18,857 nt of DNA. It comes from Burkholderiales bacterium. GTDB lineage: Bacteria > Pseudomonadota > Gammaproteobacteria > Burkholderiales > SG8-39. Shown here one piece after another: positions 7,459-13,930 of the stretch; position 1 is the stretch's first letter, and the number at the start of each line of letters is the position of its first letter. Made by a program: the position numbers and the translations under genes. The stretch is from positions 1 to 18,857 of the forward strand of contig DAIDTN010000002.1 in NCBI GenBank assembly GCA_027457185.1, in the 5' to 3' direction. The notes below the pieces were generated by a model. That model saw only the letters and a list, made by a program, of their open reading frames with translations. It searched no databases and was not told the DNA's origin.

Positions 7459-7928
7459 TCGCGGTTGATTTCTTTCACCAGTTGCAGCACTTCCATCGCA
7501 TGCCCGCGCGGGTTGACGCCATACAGCGCATGCCGCAGCCGGCCTTTCTTGTCGATGACGAAGGTGGCGCGCACTATGCTGGTCTTCTTCACCCCGTCGC
7601 CGTTCTTCACCTCGCGCACGCCGTAGCGTTCGCATACTTCCGCCTCCGGATCGGCGAGCAGGCATACAGACAGCCCATGCTTGTCGCGGAATTCCGCATG
7701 CGAAATGCAATCGTCGGGGGATACCCCAAATACCACGCAATCATGCCGCGCGAACTCCTCGTCGTGATCGGAGAACTCGATCGCTTGCAGGGTGCAGCCC
7801 GGCGTGCCATCTCTGGGGTAAAAATACAGGACGACATTCTTCTTGCCCTTGAATGCGGCGAGCCCGACCGTCTCCATGTCGGCGTCGGCAAGAGAAAACA
7901 GAGGAGCGGCTTCCCCGATACGCGGCAT
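7434..7928 (-). CDS. peroxiredoxin, PrxQ/Bcp family, lacking the usual resolving cysteine
   Basis: A 164-residue thioredoxin-fold peroxidase. YFYPRDGTPGCTLQAIEF contains the peroxidatic Cys45 in the PxxxTxxC setting, and GVSPDD and LLADPEAEV are typical downstream motifs. Family role: reduction of hydrogen peroxide and organic peroxides with thioredoxin-type donors. Bcp-type enzymes usually have a resolving cysteine five residues on; here that position is Ile50. Other cysteines (64, 74, 89, 99) might substitute, or the protein may act as a 1-Cys enzyme. The ATG at 7928 (MPRIGEAAP) matches the family start. In-frame starts as far as 8003 would add an unlikely 25-residue extension reaching into the divergent promoter region. 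The gene overlaps the SlyD-like gene by 25 bases. Confidence 0.92.
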   Translation of the reverse strand: MPRIGEAAPLFSLADADMETVGLAAFKGKKNVVLYFYPRDGTPGCTLQAIEFSDHDEEFARHDCVVFGVSPDDCISHAEFRDKHGLSVCLLADPEAEVCERYGVREVKNGDGVKKTSIVRATFVIDKKGRLRHALYGVNPRGHAMEVLQLVKEINRECKSPKTR

Positions 7929-8021
7929 ATTGGTTTTCACGTTGCGGCCGATTCTAAACCATCCAGGGGAATCGTGAAGCCCCAAAGCAAGCGGCTTGCA
8001 CACACTCGGCCGGCGCGTAGA

Positions 8022-8027
8022 TATAAT
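8022..8027 (+). promoter_or_regulatory. candidate -10 box for the DUF7931-like gene
   Basis: A perfect TATAAT lies 40 bases before the ATG at 8067, in the divergent spacer between the peroxiredoxin and DUF7931-like genes. The best upstream hexamer, TTGCAC at 7996-8001, is 20 bases away, which is too far for a standard sigma-70 spacing. The -35 element is therefore unclear and the promoter call is tentative. Confidence 0.4.
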
Positions 8028-8066
8028 GCGCGAATCACAGTTCGTTGCTCATCCGGCTGACGCGAC

Positions 8067-8570
8067 ATGATCGAAGTACCAGCCTCTTCCCAACCAGAGC
8101 GTCTGTTGCTTTCGACGCGCAAGGAATACCTGGATGCGCTGCAGCGCCTGATCGGATTGGCGCGGCGCGAGCTGCGCATTTTCGATACGGATTTTTCCTG
8201 GCTGGAAATCGATTCGTCGCGGACGCATGAATGCCTGCGCGCCTTCCTGCTGCGCGGCCGCGACAACCGGCTGTACATAGCGGTGCACGATACCGCCTAC
8301 ATCCGCAATCATTGCCCGCGCCTGTTGACGCTGTTGCGCCAGTTCAGCGACCGCATGTTCATCCACCAGACCGAGGGCGATGCCGCGCGGGCCCAGGACA
8401 GCCTCGTGCTTGCGGACAGACTGCACTTCGTGCGTCGTCCGGTACAGGCGCAGCCGCGCGCGGCGCTCAGGCTCAGCGACGAGCAGGAAAGCCAGGGTAT
8501 GTATCTGCGCTTTTCCGAAATCTGGGACAGCTCCGTACCCGCCATTTCCGCGACGACCAGCGGCCTTTAA
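8067..8570 (+). CDS. DUF7931-like conserved protein of unknown function
   Basis: A 167-residue soluble protein with no signal peptide or membrane helix. Residues about 35-50 (RRELRIFDTDFSWLEI) and 60-80 (LRAFLLRGRDNRLYIAVHD) look like alternating strands and helices, and the C-terminal part ends in RFSEIWDSS. This layout resembles one repeat of a phospholipase D-like fold, but there is no HKD motif, so no catalytic role can be claimed. I recall this protein type as a conserved betaproteobacterial family (DUF7931); the name rests on memory. The start at 8067 gives the full family-like N-terminus, though no clear ribosome site precedes it. It is followed after 97 bases by a small lipoprotein gene on the same strand. 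Confidence 0.75.
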   Translation: MIEVPASSQPERLLLSTRKEYLDALQRLIGLARRELRIFDTDFSWLEIDSSRTHECLRAFLLRGRDNRLYIAVHDTAYIRNHCPRLLTLLRQFSDRMFIHQTEGDAARAQDSLVLADRLHFVRRPVQAQPRAALRLSDEQESQGMYLRFSEIWDSSVPAISATTSGL

Positions 8571-8588
8571 CGAAGGCCCGAAACGCGG

Positions 8589-8594
8589 TAAAAT
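8589..8594 (+). promoter_or_regulatory. candidate -10 box for the small lipoprotein gene
   Basis: TAAAAT with TTTAAC 17 bases upstream (8566-8571, overlapping the stop codon of the preceding gene) could drive the lipoprotein gene. The leader would be about 65 bases, ending in AAGGA eleven bases before the ATG at 8668. The -35 match is only partial. Confidence 0.3.
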
Positions 8595-8667
8595 CGATTG
8601 TTTGCTACGCGAGCCTCAATGGGCTTGTGCCAAACGTCATTTAACTTATCGATAAGGAAACTAAAAC

Positions 8668-8913
8668 ATGAAACGCTCAGTACTGATCGCCGCACTCGCC
8701 ACGCTGATGCTGGTGGGCTGCAGCAAAGAAGCTCCGCCACCCCCGCCCGCGCCGGCTCCCGCTGCAGCGCCCGCGCCTGCACCTGCACCCACGCCCGCGC
8801 CTGCCGCCGAGGCGCCGAAAGACGCCGCCGCGCCTGCTGACACGGCTGCAACGCCGGCCGCGCCCGCTGCCGAGCCGGCCAAGGAACCGGCCAAAGACGA
8901 AACCAAGAAGTAA
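8668..8913 (+). CDS. small Ala/Pro-rich lipoprotein
   Basis: An 81-residue protein with a short lipoprotein signal: MKRS, a hydrophobic stretch, then the lipobox LVGC with the modified cysteine at residue 18. Residues 19-21 (SKE) lack aspartate at +2, which by the E. coli sorting rule favours the outer membrane. The rest is almost entirely Ala and Pro with scattered Glu/Lys/Asp in AP-type repeats, so it should be an extended, disordered periplasmic tail. No enzymatic domain is present. AAGGA precedes the start and an intrinsic terminator follows 23 bases after the stop. Because of low complexity its homology is hard to judge, but the lipobox, ribosome site and terminator support a real gene. 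Confidence 0.8.
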   Translation: MKRSVLIAALATLMLVGCSKEAPPPPPAPAPAAAPAPAPAPTPAPAAEAPKDAAAPADTAATPAAPAAEPAKEPAKDETKK

Positions 8914-8936
8914 GCCGGATCTTCGGGCATGGAAAG

Positions 8937-8960
8937 GCCGGTCTTCGGACCGGCTTTTTT
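8937..8960 (+). terminator. Rho-independent terminator
   Basis: GCCGGTC (8937-8943), loop TTCG, GACCGGC (8948-8954), then six T residues (8955-8960). This is a textbook GC stem with a stable TTCG tetraloop and a U-tract. It closes the small lipoprotein transcript. The A's preceding the stem can pair with the T-run, so it may act weakly on the minus strand too. Confidence 0.93.
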
Positions 8961-9060
8961 CATTTCTGAATTCTGAATTGTTCGTGGTACCCGGCGCCTG
9001 GCCCGTCCTCACCTCAACAAATACGACAAATAACGAGCCACAAACAACGAACCGCGAGCT

Positions 9061-9828
9061 TCAAACGATCTCGCGCCAGGCGAAGCCCTCATCCTGATCG
9101 GCCACGCCGATCCAGCCGGGCGCGCAGCCCATTACCTGTGCCAGTGCCTGGCATGCGAGCTCCGCCGTGTTGTTGTGCTGGGACAGGTGCGCGGCGATCA
9201 GGTGCTGAAGGCGACTGCGGTCGAGCGCAGCCAGAAGACCTGCCGCGCCTTCGTTGTCCAAATGGCCGTAGCGCCCGGCAACGCGTGCCTTCAGCGCCGG
9301 CGGGTAGTCCCCGTTCAGCAGCATGTCGGCGTCGTGATTGCATTCGAGCACCAGCGCATCGCAGCCGGAGAGCATGGCTTCGATATGACTGGTGGATGAC
9401 CCGGTATCGGTAAGCACGCCCAGACGATGCGCGCCGTCGTAGAAGACGAAGTGAGCCGGCTCGCGCGCGTCGTGCGGCACGGGAAAAGGCAGCAACTGCA
9501 GTTCACCTATGGTAAACGGGCTGTGGCTGTCGATGACGTTAATCTGCGGCAGGGCCGAGATGTCCCCGGGGACGCCTCGCAGCGTGCCGTGGGTCAGCCA
9601 CAGCGCCAAACCGTGCTTGCGCGCGAACTTGCACACGCCGGCCGTATGGTCGCTATGCTCATGCGTGACCAGAATGCCGGCGAGATCGGCGGGTGCGAGG
9701 TTGAGGCGCGCGAGCCGGCGTTCGGTCTCGCGCACCGGATAGCCGCAGTCGAGCATCAGCCGCGTGCGGCCCCGTTCGACGATGAGCGCGTTGCCCCGGC
9801 TGCCGCTACCCAGGCAGGCAAAGCGCAT
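9061..9828 (-). CDS. MBL-fold metallo-hydrolase, YycJ/WalJ-like
   Basis: A 255-residue metallo-beta-lactamase-fold protein. The N-terminal CLGSGSRGNALIVE and Asp27 (LMLDCG) precede the metal motif THEHSDH (H56, H58, D60, H61). FPVPHDA, GVLTDTGSST and LIAAHLSQHNNT supply the remaining conserved His/Asp positions, so the dinuclear site looks complete. The family includes YycJ/WalJ-type exonuclease-like proteins; the substrate here is not determined. It starts 3 bases after the bamC stop, so it is the third gene of the dapA-bamC operon. This order is common in Betaproteobacteria. The intergenic stretch 8961-9060 on its 3' side holds only the neighbouring terminator's trailing bases and AT-rich sequence. 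Confidence 0.9.
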   Translation of the reverse strand: MRFACLGSGSRGNALIVERGRTRLMLDCGYPVRETERRLARLNLAPADLAGILVTHEHSDHTAGVCKFARKHGLALWLTHGTLRGVPGDISALPQINVIDSHSPFTIGELQLLPFPVPHDAREPAHFVFYDGAHRLGVLTDTGSSTSHIEAMLSGCDALVLECNHDADMLLNGDYPPALKARVAGRYGHLDNEGAAGLLAALDRSRLQHLIAAHLSQHNNTAELACQALAQVMGCAPGWIGVADQDEGFAWREIV

Positions 9829-9831
9829 GGG

Positions 9832-10971
9832 CTATTTCAGCTGTTCGAGCAACAAGGAAAGAATGCGCCGGCCGGTATCGCTGTTGTCCTGCTGGCCGTC
9901 CTTATCCAGCACCCGCACCTCGCTGCCGCTGCCGGCTTGCTTGACCAGTACGCGATACTGTTCGGCCTTGATCTGGCTCTTGTCGCTCCTCCAGAATTCC
10001 AGCTTGGACAGGAATCCCTTGTCCTTGTCAGAACCGCTCTGGCCGTCGATGTTCGGATCGACATAACGCACATAGTAAAAGCCCTTGGAGCGATCGCGGT
10101 CTACTACGGTAAAGGCGACGCGATCCAGCGCCAGGCCAACGCGGCGCCAGGCCCGGTCGAAAGGATCAGTCAACTCCAGGGAACTGCTGCCGTTGGCCGC
10201 GCGCACCAGCTTGGCGCGTTCGATTTTTGCGCCATTGTCCGCCAGCTCCGCCCTGGCGCGCGCGTCCTCGACCCCGAAGCGCACCATCAGCCGGCGCAGG
10301 AATTCCGCCTCCAGTTCGGGATCGGGCGGACGCGGCTCCCACGCCGTTGAAGACTCGTCCTTGGAGGTGTACACCTCGACCATGCCGCGATGGCTGATGT
10401 AAATCTCGGTGGTTCCGGGCGCTTTGCCGTGCTCCAGGCGGGTGCGGAACTTGTCGCGCTCCCCGGTCGAATAAGCCGAATCGAAAACCTTGCCGATCAG
10501 ACTGCGTATCGGGCTATATGGGATCTTGGCCCGGTTTTCGGCCCAGTCGGTCTCCATCACCCCGGTCTCGGGATTTTCGGTCTTTATCACGAAACCAAGT
10601 CCCTGCCAGAATTCCTTTACCACCGGCCAAACTTTATCCGGAGGTTCGGACACGACCAGCCAGCGCTCGCTGCCCGCACGCTCGAGGCGTACCTTGGGCA
10701 CGTTGGGCAGGACATCCGTGGGGCCCGCACGCACGACACCGCCGCGTTCGACGTTATAGGTCGACAACGTCGCCGAACCCTGCGGACTGACGTCGGGAAT
10801 GGCGTAATGGTCATCGCGCGAGGGCGCGGTCAGATCCGGCGGTACCTCCAGTGACGGCAGTTGCTTGCTCTCTGTCTTGTACTGTATCTTTTGACCCTGG
10901 ACCAGGTTGTCCATGCTGCTGCAGCCGGCCAGCAGTGCCAACACAGTTAAACAAACGATGTTACGCTTCAT
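9832..10971 (-). CDS. bamC: outer membrane protein assembly factor BamC (NlpB/DapX lipoprotein)
   Basis: A 379-residue lipoprotein. The signal MKRNIVCLTVLALLAGC ends in a lipobox with Cys17. The disordered N-terminal lasso segment contains LPSLEVPPDLTAPSRDDHYAIPD, the conserved BamC stretch that binds BamD. Two helix-grip domains follow. BamC is an accessory part of the BAM complex that folds beta-barrel proteins into the outer membrane. Its start codon overlaps the dapA stop by 4 bases (ATGA), indicating translational coupling. The classic dapA-nlpB pairing is conserved across beta- and gammaproteobacteria. Length is typical for the betaproteobacterial form. Confidence 0.95.
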   Translation of the reverse strand: MKRNIVCLTVLALLAGCSSMDNLVQGQKIQYKTESKQLPSLEVPPDLTAPSRDDHYAIPDVSPQGSATLSTYNVERGGVVRAGPTDVLPNVPKVRLERAGSERWLVVSEPPDKVWPVVKEFWQGLGFVIKTENPETGVMETDWAENRAKIPYSPIRSLIGKVFDSAYSTGERDKFRTRLEHGKAPGTTEIYISHRGMVEVYTSKDESSTAWEPRPPDPELEAEFLRRLMVRFGVEDARARAELADNGAKIERAKLVRAANGSSSLELTDPFDRAWRRVGLALDRVAFTVVDRDRSKGFYYVRYVDPNIDGQSGSDKDKGFLSKLEFWRSDKSQIKAEQYRVLVKQAGSGSEVRVLDKDGQQDNSDTGRRILSLLLEQLK

Positions 10972-11882
10972 ATGACATTACCCTCTACTAAGCGCTGGCC
11001 GCTTTTCACTTGGATCCCGGCCTCGCGCATGGCTACTCTGACAGTTTCATGAAAATTCGCCGACAGCGGCACCAGCGGCAGACGGATGCCGGGGGCTATC
11101 AGCCCCATCTGCACCAGGGCCCATTTCACCGGCACCGGATTTCCCTCGACGAATAGCTTGGTATGCAGGCCCAGCAGGCGATTGTTGGCCGCACGCGCCC
11201 GGGCGATATCGCCGGACAGGGCCGCGGCACACATTTCCTGCATCAGCCGCGGCGCGACGTTGGCGGTAACCGAGATCACGCCGTGGCCGCCCATCAGCAT
11301 CAACGGCAGCCCGGTGGCGTCCTCCCCGCTGTAGACGGCGAAATCCTTGGGTGCGCGCCGCAGCAGATCGCTGCCACGCTCCAGGCTCGCGGTGGCATCT
11401 TTGACGCCGATGATATTGGGCACCTGGGCCAGCCGCAGCACCGTGTCGTTTTGCAGATCGGCAACAGTGCGTCCGGGGACGTTGTACAGGATCAGCGGCA
11501 GGTCCACGGCTTCGGCAATGGCGCGAAAATGCCGGTACATGCCTTCCTGGGTAGGCTTGTTGTAGTACGGCACCACCGACAGGCTGAACTGCGCGCCCGA
11601 GTGCCTCGCCGATTCGGACAATTCGACCGCTTCGGCAGTGGAATTGGCGCCGGTGCCTGCAATGATGGGTACGCGTCCGGCAGCATGCTCCACCGCGATG
11701 CGGATCAGCTGTTTGTGCTCGTCGAAATTCACCGTCGGCGATTCGCCGGTAGTGCCAACCACCACGATGCCCTGCGTGCCCTCGGCAATATGCCAGTCGA
11801 TCAGGCTCTTGAAGCGGCCGATGTCGAGCGCCCCGTCTTCGAGCATGGGCGTGACAATGGCAACCAGGCTTCCGCTCAACAT
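10968..11882 (-). CDS. dapA: 4-hydroxy-tetrahydrodipicolinate synthase
   Basis: A 304-residue class I aldolase-fold enzyme that condenses pyruvate with aspartate semialdehyde, the first committed step to diaminopimelate and lysine. Residues fall on E. coli numbering: Thr44/Thr45 in GTTGES, Tyr107, Tyr133 in LYNVPGRT, Arg138, and Schiff-base Lys161 in GVKDAT. It is about 12 residues longer than E. coli DapA at the C-terminus (after QVKSG). The N-terminus MLSGSLVAIVTPM fits the family start. The ribosome site is weak (GGGA). TAAAAT on the minus strand at 11911-11916 is a plausible -10 box. It heads the dapA-bamC-MBL operon. Confidence 0.97.
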   Translation of the reverse strand: MLSGSLVAIVTPMLEDGALDIGRFKSLIDWHIAEGTQGIVVVGTTGESPTVNFDEHKQLIRIAVEHAAGRVPIIAGTGANSTAEAVELSESARHSGAQFSLSVVPYYNKPTQEGMYRHFRAIAEAVDLPLILYNVPGRTVADLQNDTVLRLAQVPNIIGVKDATASLERGSDLLRRAPKDFAVYSGEDATGLPLMLMGGHGVISVTANVAPRLMQEMCAAALSGDIARARAANNRLLGLHTKLFVEGNPVPVKWALVQMGLIAPGIRLPLVPLSANFHETVRVAMREAGIQVKSGQRLVEGNVI

Positions 11883-11910
11883 AAACGCTGTCCCGTAAGG
11901 AAAATGTTGA

Positions 11911-11916
11911 ATTTTA
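11911..11916 (-). promoter_or_regulatory. candidate -10 box for dapA
   Basis: Minus-strand TAAAAT about 30 bases before the dapA start, within the 87-base gap after the methyltransferase gene. The predicted leader would be about 20 bases. The sequence 17 bases upstream (TTCCGG) is a poor -35, so an activator or a different spacing may be involved. Confidence 0.35.
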
Positions 11917-11969
11917 ACGCATTACGCTTGCCGCCGGAATACATAAATGCCCCGACGGGTATACCTGTG

Positions 11970-12536
11970 CTATGCCGACAAATCCAGCCTGCACGTCTCC
12001 ATGCCGCGGCGTACTGCGCAAATGCGCTGAATCACCGCCGGCTTGGGCAACTCGACCAGACCCTGCTCAAAAGCAAGGACCTGCAACCGGGCTTGCACCC
12101 ATTGCAGCAACTCATGTGGGCGCAGCAGAAACTCCGGATTAGACGGGCGCCCGAAGGTTTCGTTTCCCAGCGCGAAGGTTTCATAAATGAAGACCCCTCC
12201 CGGGCGCAAGGCGAGAAGCAAATCGGCGACGCGCGGCCGGTGCAGGTAATTGGTGACGACGATGCCGTCGAAGCGGTCGGCCGCGTAGGGCCAGGGCGCA
12301 TGTTCCAGGTCGATGCAACGGCTGGTGACACCGGCGACGCCGGCGAGGGTGGCCAGGGCGGCGCTGTCGCGGTCGACCGCCTCGACCTGGTAGCCCAGGC
12401 GCGCCAGGTGGCGCGCATGCCGCCCCTGGCCGCAGGCGAGGTCGAGTACCGCGCCGCCTGCCGTTATCAGGCGGGCGAAGCGACATACCCAGGCCGAGGC
12501 CTCGGGCTGCTCGTGCGGCCGGAGTTCTGTCGCCAC
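11970..12536 (-). CDS. class I SAM-dependent methyltransferase (TehB-like)
   Basis: A 188-residue Rossmann-fold methyltransferase. Motif I is VLDLACGQGRHARHLA, the acidic end of strand 2 is VEAVDRDSAAL, and IDLEHAPWPY and FDGIVVTNYLHR follow. It resembles the TehB/UbiE-like small-molecule group; the substrate is unknown. I start it at GTG 12536, seven bases after the VOC gene stop. The frame stays open to 12680, but that part lies within the VOC coding region and is not methyltransferase-like. No strong ribosome site precedes the GTG, consistent with coupling to the upstream gene. It is followed on the same strand by dapA after 87 bases. Confidence 0.85.
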   Translation of the reverse strand: MATELRPHEQPEASAWVCRFARLITAGGAVLDLACGQGRHARHLARLGYQVEAVDRDSAALATLAGVAGVTSRCIDLEHAPWPYAADRFDGIVVTNYLHRPRVADLLLALRPGGVFIYETFALGNETFGRPSNPEFLLRPHELLQWVQARLQVLAFEQGLVELPKPAVIQRICAVRRGMETCRLDLSA

Positions 12537-12543
12537 TTCTGCG

Positions 12544-12924
12544 CTACTGGGCCGGCTCGGAAATCTCGACCAGGTTTCGATCGGGGTCGCGCACATAGAC
12601 CGAGCGCAGGGCAAAGCGCGCGCCGGTGCGCTGCGCTGGCCCGAGTTCGATCGGGATGCCGGCCGCGCGCAACTGCGCAATTACCTCATCCAGCGGCCGG
12701 TCGGCAAGAAAACAGATATCCAGCGACCCCGGCGTCGGCTGCGCGGCATAACCGTCCGTCACCGTGTTCTTGTCGTGCAGGTTGATCTTCTGCTCGCCGA
12801 ACCGCAGTGCAGTGCGCCCCTGGCCGAAGGTTTCCACCTTCATCCCCAGCACGCGGGTGTAGAAATCGACGCACTTGTCGGCATCGCGCGTGGTCAGCAC
12901 CAGGTGGTCCAGGCTTTTGATCAT
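12544..12924 (-). CDS. VOC-family (glyoxalase/dioxygenase-fold) protein
   Basis: A 126-residue single-unit VOC protein, dimeric by analogy with the family. It begins MIKSLDHLVLTTRDADKCVDFYTRVLGM, with metal-ligand candidate His7. QKINLHD (His50) and the C-terminal DPDRNLVEIS (Glu120) supply other usual ligand positions. It is close to the STM3117-like virulence/stress VOC subgroup by overall sequence feel; the reaction is unknown. ATG 12924 is preferred over 12957 because homologues begin at MIKSLDH. The methyltransferase gene follows seven bases after its stop, so the two are likely co-transcribed. Confidence 0.87.
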   Translation of the reverse strand: MIKSLDHLVLTTRDADKCVDFYTRVLGMKVETFGQGRTALRFGEQKINLHDKNTVTDGYAAQPTPGSLDICFLADRPLDEVIAQLRAAGIPIELGPAQRTGARFALRSVYVRDPDRNLVEISEPAQ

Positions 12925-13014
12925 TTTCTGTTCAAGCTTTCGAATCCCGGGTTGCACGATGGTTCGATCCGGCCGGCACGCGCAGCGCCTGCACCCCGCC
13001 CACCGCCGCTCCGC

Positions 13015-13227
13015 CTAAGACCATGCTCCGCGGCCCATATTCCAGTAGTAATGGTGCCAGCCGACCCCCGGAATCATCCCCAGCACGATCGAGACCAGTC
13101 CAGCGATCAACATCAGAATGATCACGGCCGGAATCGCGGCAATGGCCCATTTGACCATCAGCACCACCATCGACAAGAATGGGATCTTGATGTCGGTTAC
13201 GACTACCTCGCGTCTGTCCTCACTCAT
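13015..13227 (-). CDS. small inner-membrane protein of unknown function
   Basis: A 70-residue protein: a short charged N-terminus (MSEDRREVVVTDIKIPF), a long hydrophobic region of about 40 residues that may form one or two membrane helices, and an aromatic C-terminus (GWHHYYWNMGRGAWS). AGGA lies eight bases before the ATG at 13227, which decides this start over the one at 13236. No enzymatic motif is visible. The Trp/Tyr/His-rich tail probably sits at the membrane interface. It lies 60 bases after a coiled-coil secreted protein gene on the same strand, with a hairpin between them. Confidence 0.7.
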   Translation of the reverse strand: MSEDRREVVVTDIKIPFLSMVVLMVKWAIAAIPAVIILMLIAGLVSIVLGMIPGVGWHHYYWNMGRGAWS

Positions 13228-13254
13228 GGAAACCATCCTGTAGGGGTTGCCGCC

Positions 13255-13279
13255 GGTCCGCGCAAAATCCGCGCGGGCC
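13255..13279. repeat. intergenic hairpin, 9-bp stem
   Basis: GGTCCGCGC (13255-13263) pairs with GCGCGGGCC (13271-13279), with one T:G wobble, around AAAATCC. It lies in the gap between two minus-strand genes. There is no T-run after the stem in either direction, so it is more likely a processing or stability element than a terminator. Confidence 0.55.
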
Positions 13280-13287
13280 GCGTAAGA

Positions 13288-13590
13288 TTATTGCTTCCAG
13301 GCCCGGTCCAGAGCTTGCCGTGCCTTGTCCAGTCTCGCTTTGGCCTGCTGTTTCTTCCTCTCTGACAGACTCGCCTTCTTCTGCTCTTGCTCGAACTGTT
13401 TCTTAAGCGACGCCAACGCTTTCGCGGTGCTTGCGGCCTGCTCCGCGTCGACCTTATGCTCGGCATCGGCTTTTTCAAATTCCTGCCGCGCGTACTGGAC
13501 CGCGCTTTGCTCCTGCGAGACGTCTTTCGCCAACGCCTGGGATGCCGCGGCGAAGAGGATCAGCGCGGTGACTATCTGAATTCCATGCAT
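13288..13590 (-). CDS. small secreted coiled-coil protein of unknown function
   Basis: A 100-residue protein. Residues 1-21 (MHGIQIVTALILFAAASQALA) form a signal peptide with an A-L-A cleavage site, so the product should be periplasmic. Residues 22-100 are rich in Ala, Lys, Glu and Gln with heptad-like spacing (AEQAASTAKALASLKKQFEQ and onwards), predicting one long coiled coil. There are no cysteines in the mature part. It resembles no enzyme; a structural or stress role is only a guess. The 195 bases between it and the tRNA hold no other gene and presumably its promoter. Confidence 0.7.
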   Translation of the reverse strand: MHGIQIVTALILFAAASQALAKDVSQEQSAVQYARQEFEKADAEHKVDAEQAASTAKALASLKKQFEQEQKKASLSERKKQQAKARLDKARQALDRAWKQ

Positions 13591-13785
13591 GACAGTCCCC
13601 TCTGGTCAAAATCCGCCGGCGCGACCAACGCCGCCGCCGGATCGCAGTCTACAGTTTAGACCTGCCGCGCGACCAATGCCAACACTGCCCCGGCGTGGCC
13701 GCAGAACCGGCAAGCGGCTCACTGAGGCTTGGTTTGAATTCACCGGAACCGCCAACTGCGCCGCGTGCGCAGCCGCTTGACTTAA

Positions 13786-13861
<76 letters not shown>

Positions 13862-13871
13862 GAGAGGCGCA

Positions 13872-13877
13872 ATTCTA
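13872..13877 (-). promoter_or_regulatory. candidate -10 box for tRNA-Arg
   Basis: Minus-strand TAGAAT (inside TATAGAATTGCG) ends about ten bases before the tRNA 5' end. It is followed by the GC-rich stretch GCGCC, a discriminator type seen at stringently controlled stable-RNA promoters. No good -35 hexamer is seen at 16-18 bases upstream, so the call rests on position and the -10/discriminator pattern. Confidence 0.4.
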
Positions 13878-13930
13878 TACGAAATCGGCGGCTGGTTCGC
13901 TTCGTATCCGCTGCATTGCGGCTGCTGGCG

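Noticed and set aside
11163..12785. 540-codon plus-strand open frame across dapA, the methyltransferase and the VOC gene
   Set aside because: It runs antisense to three recognised genes and their gaps; no motif is seen.
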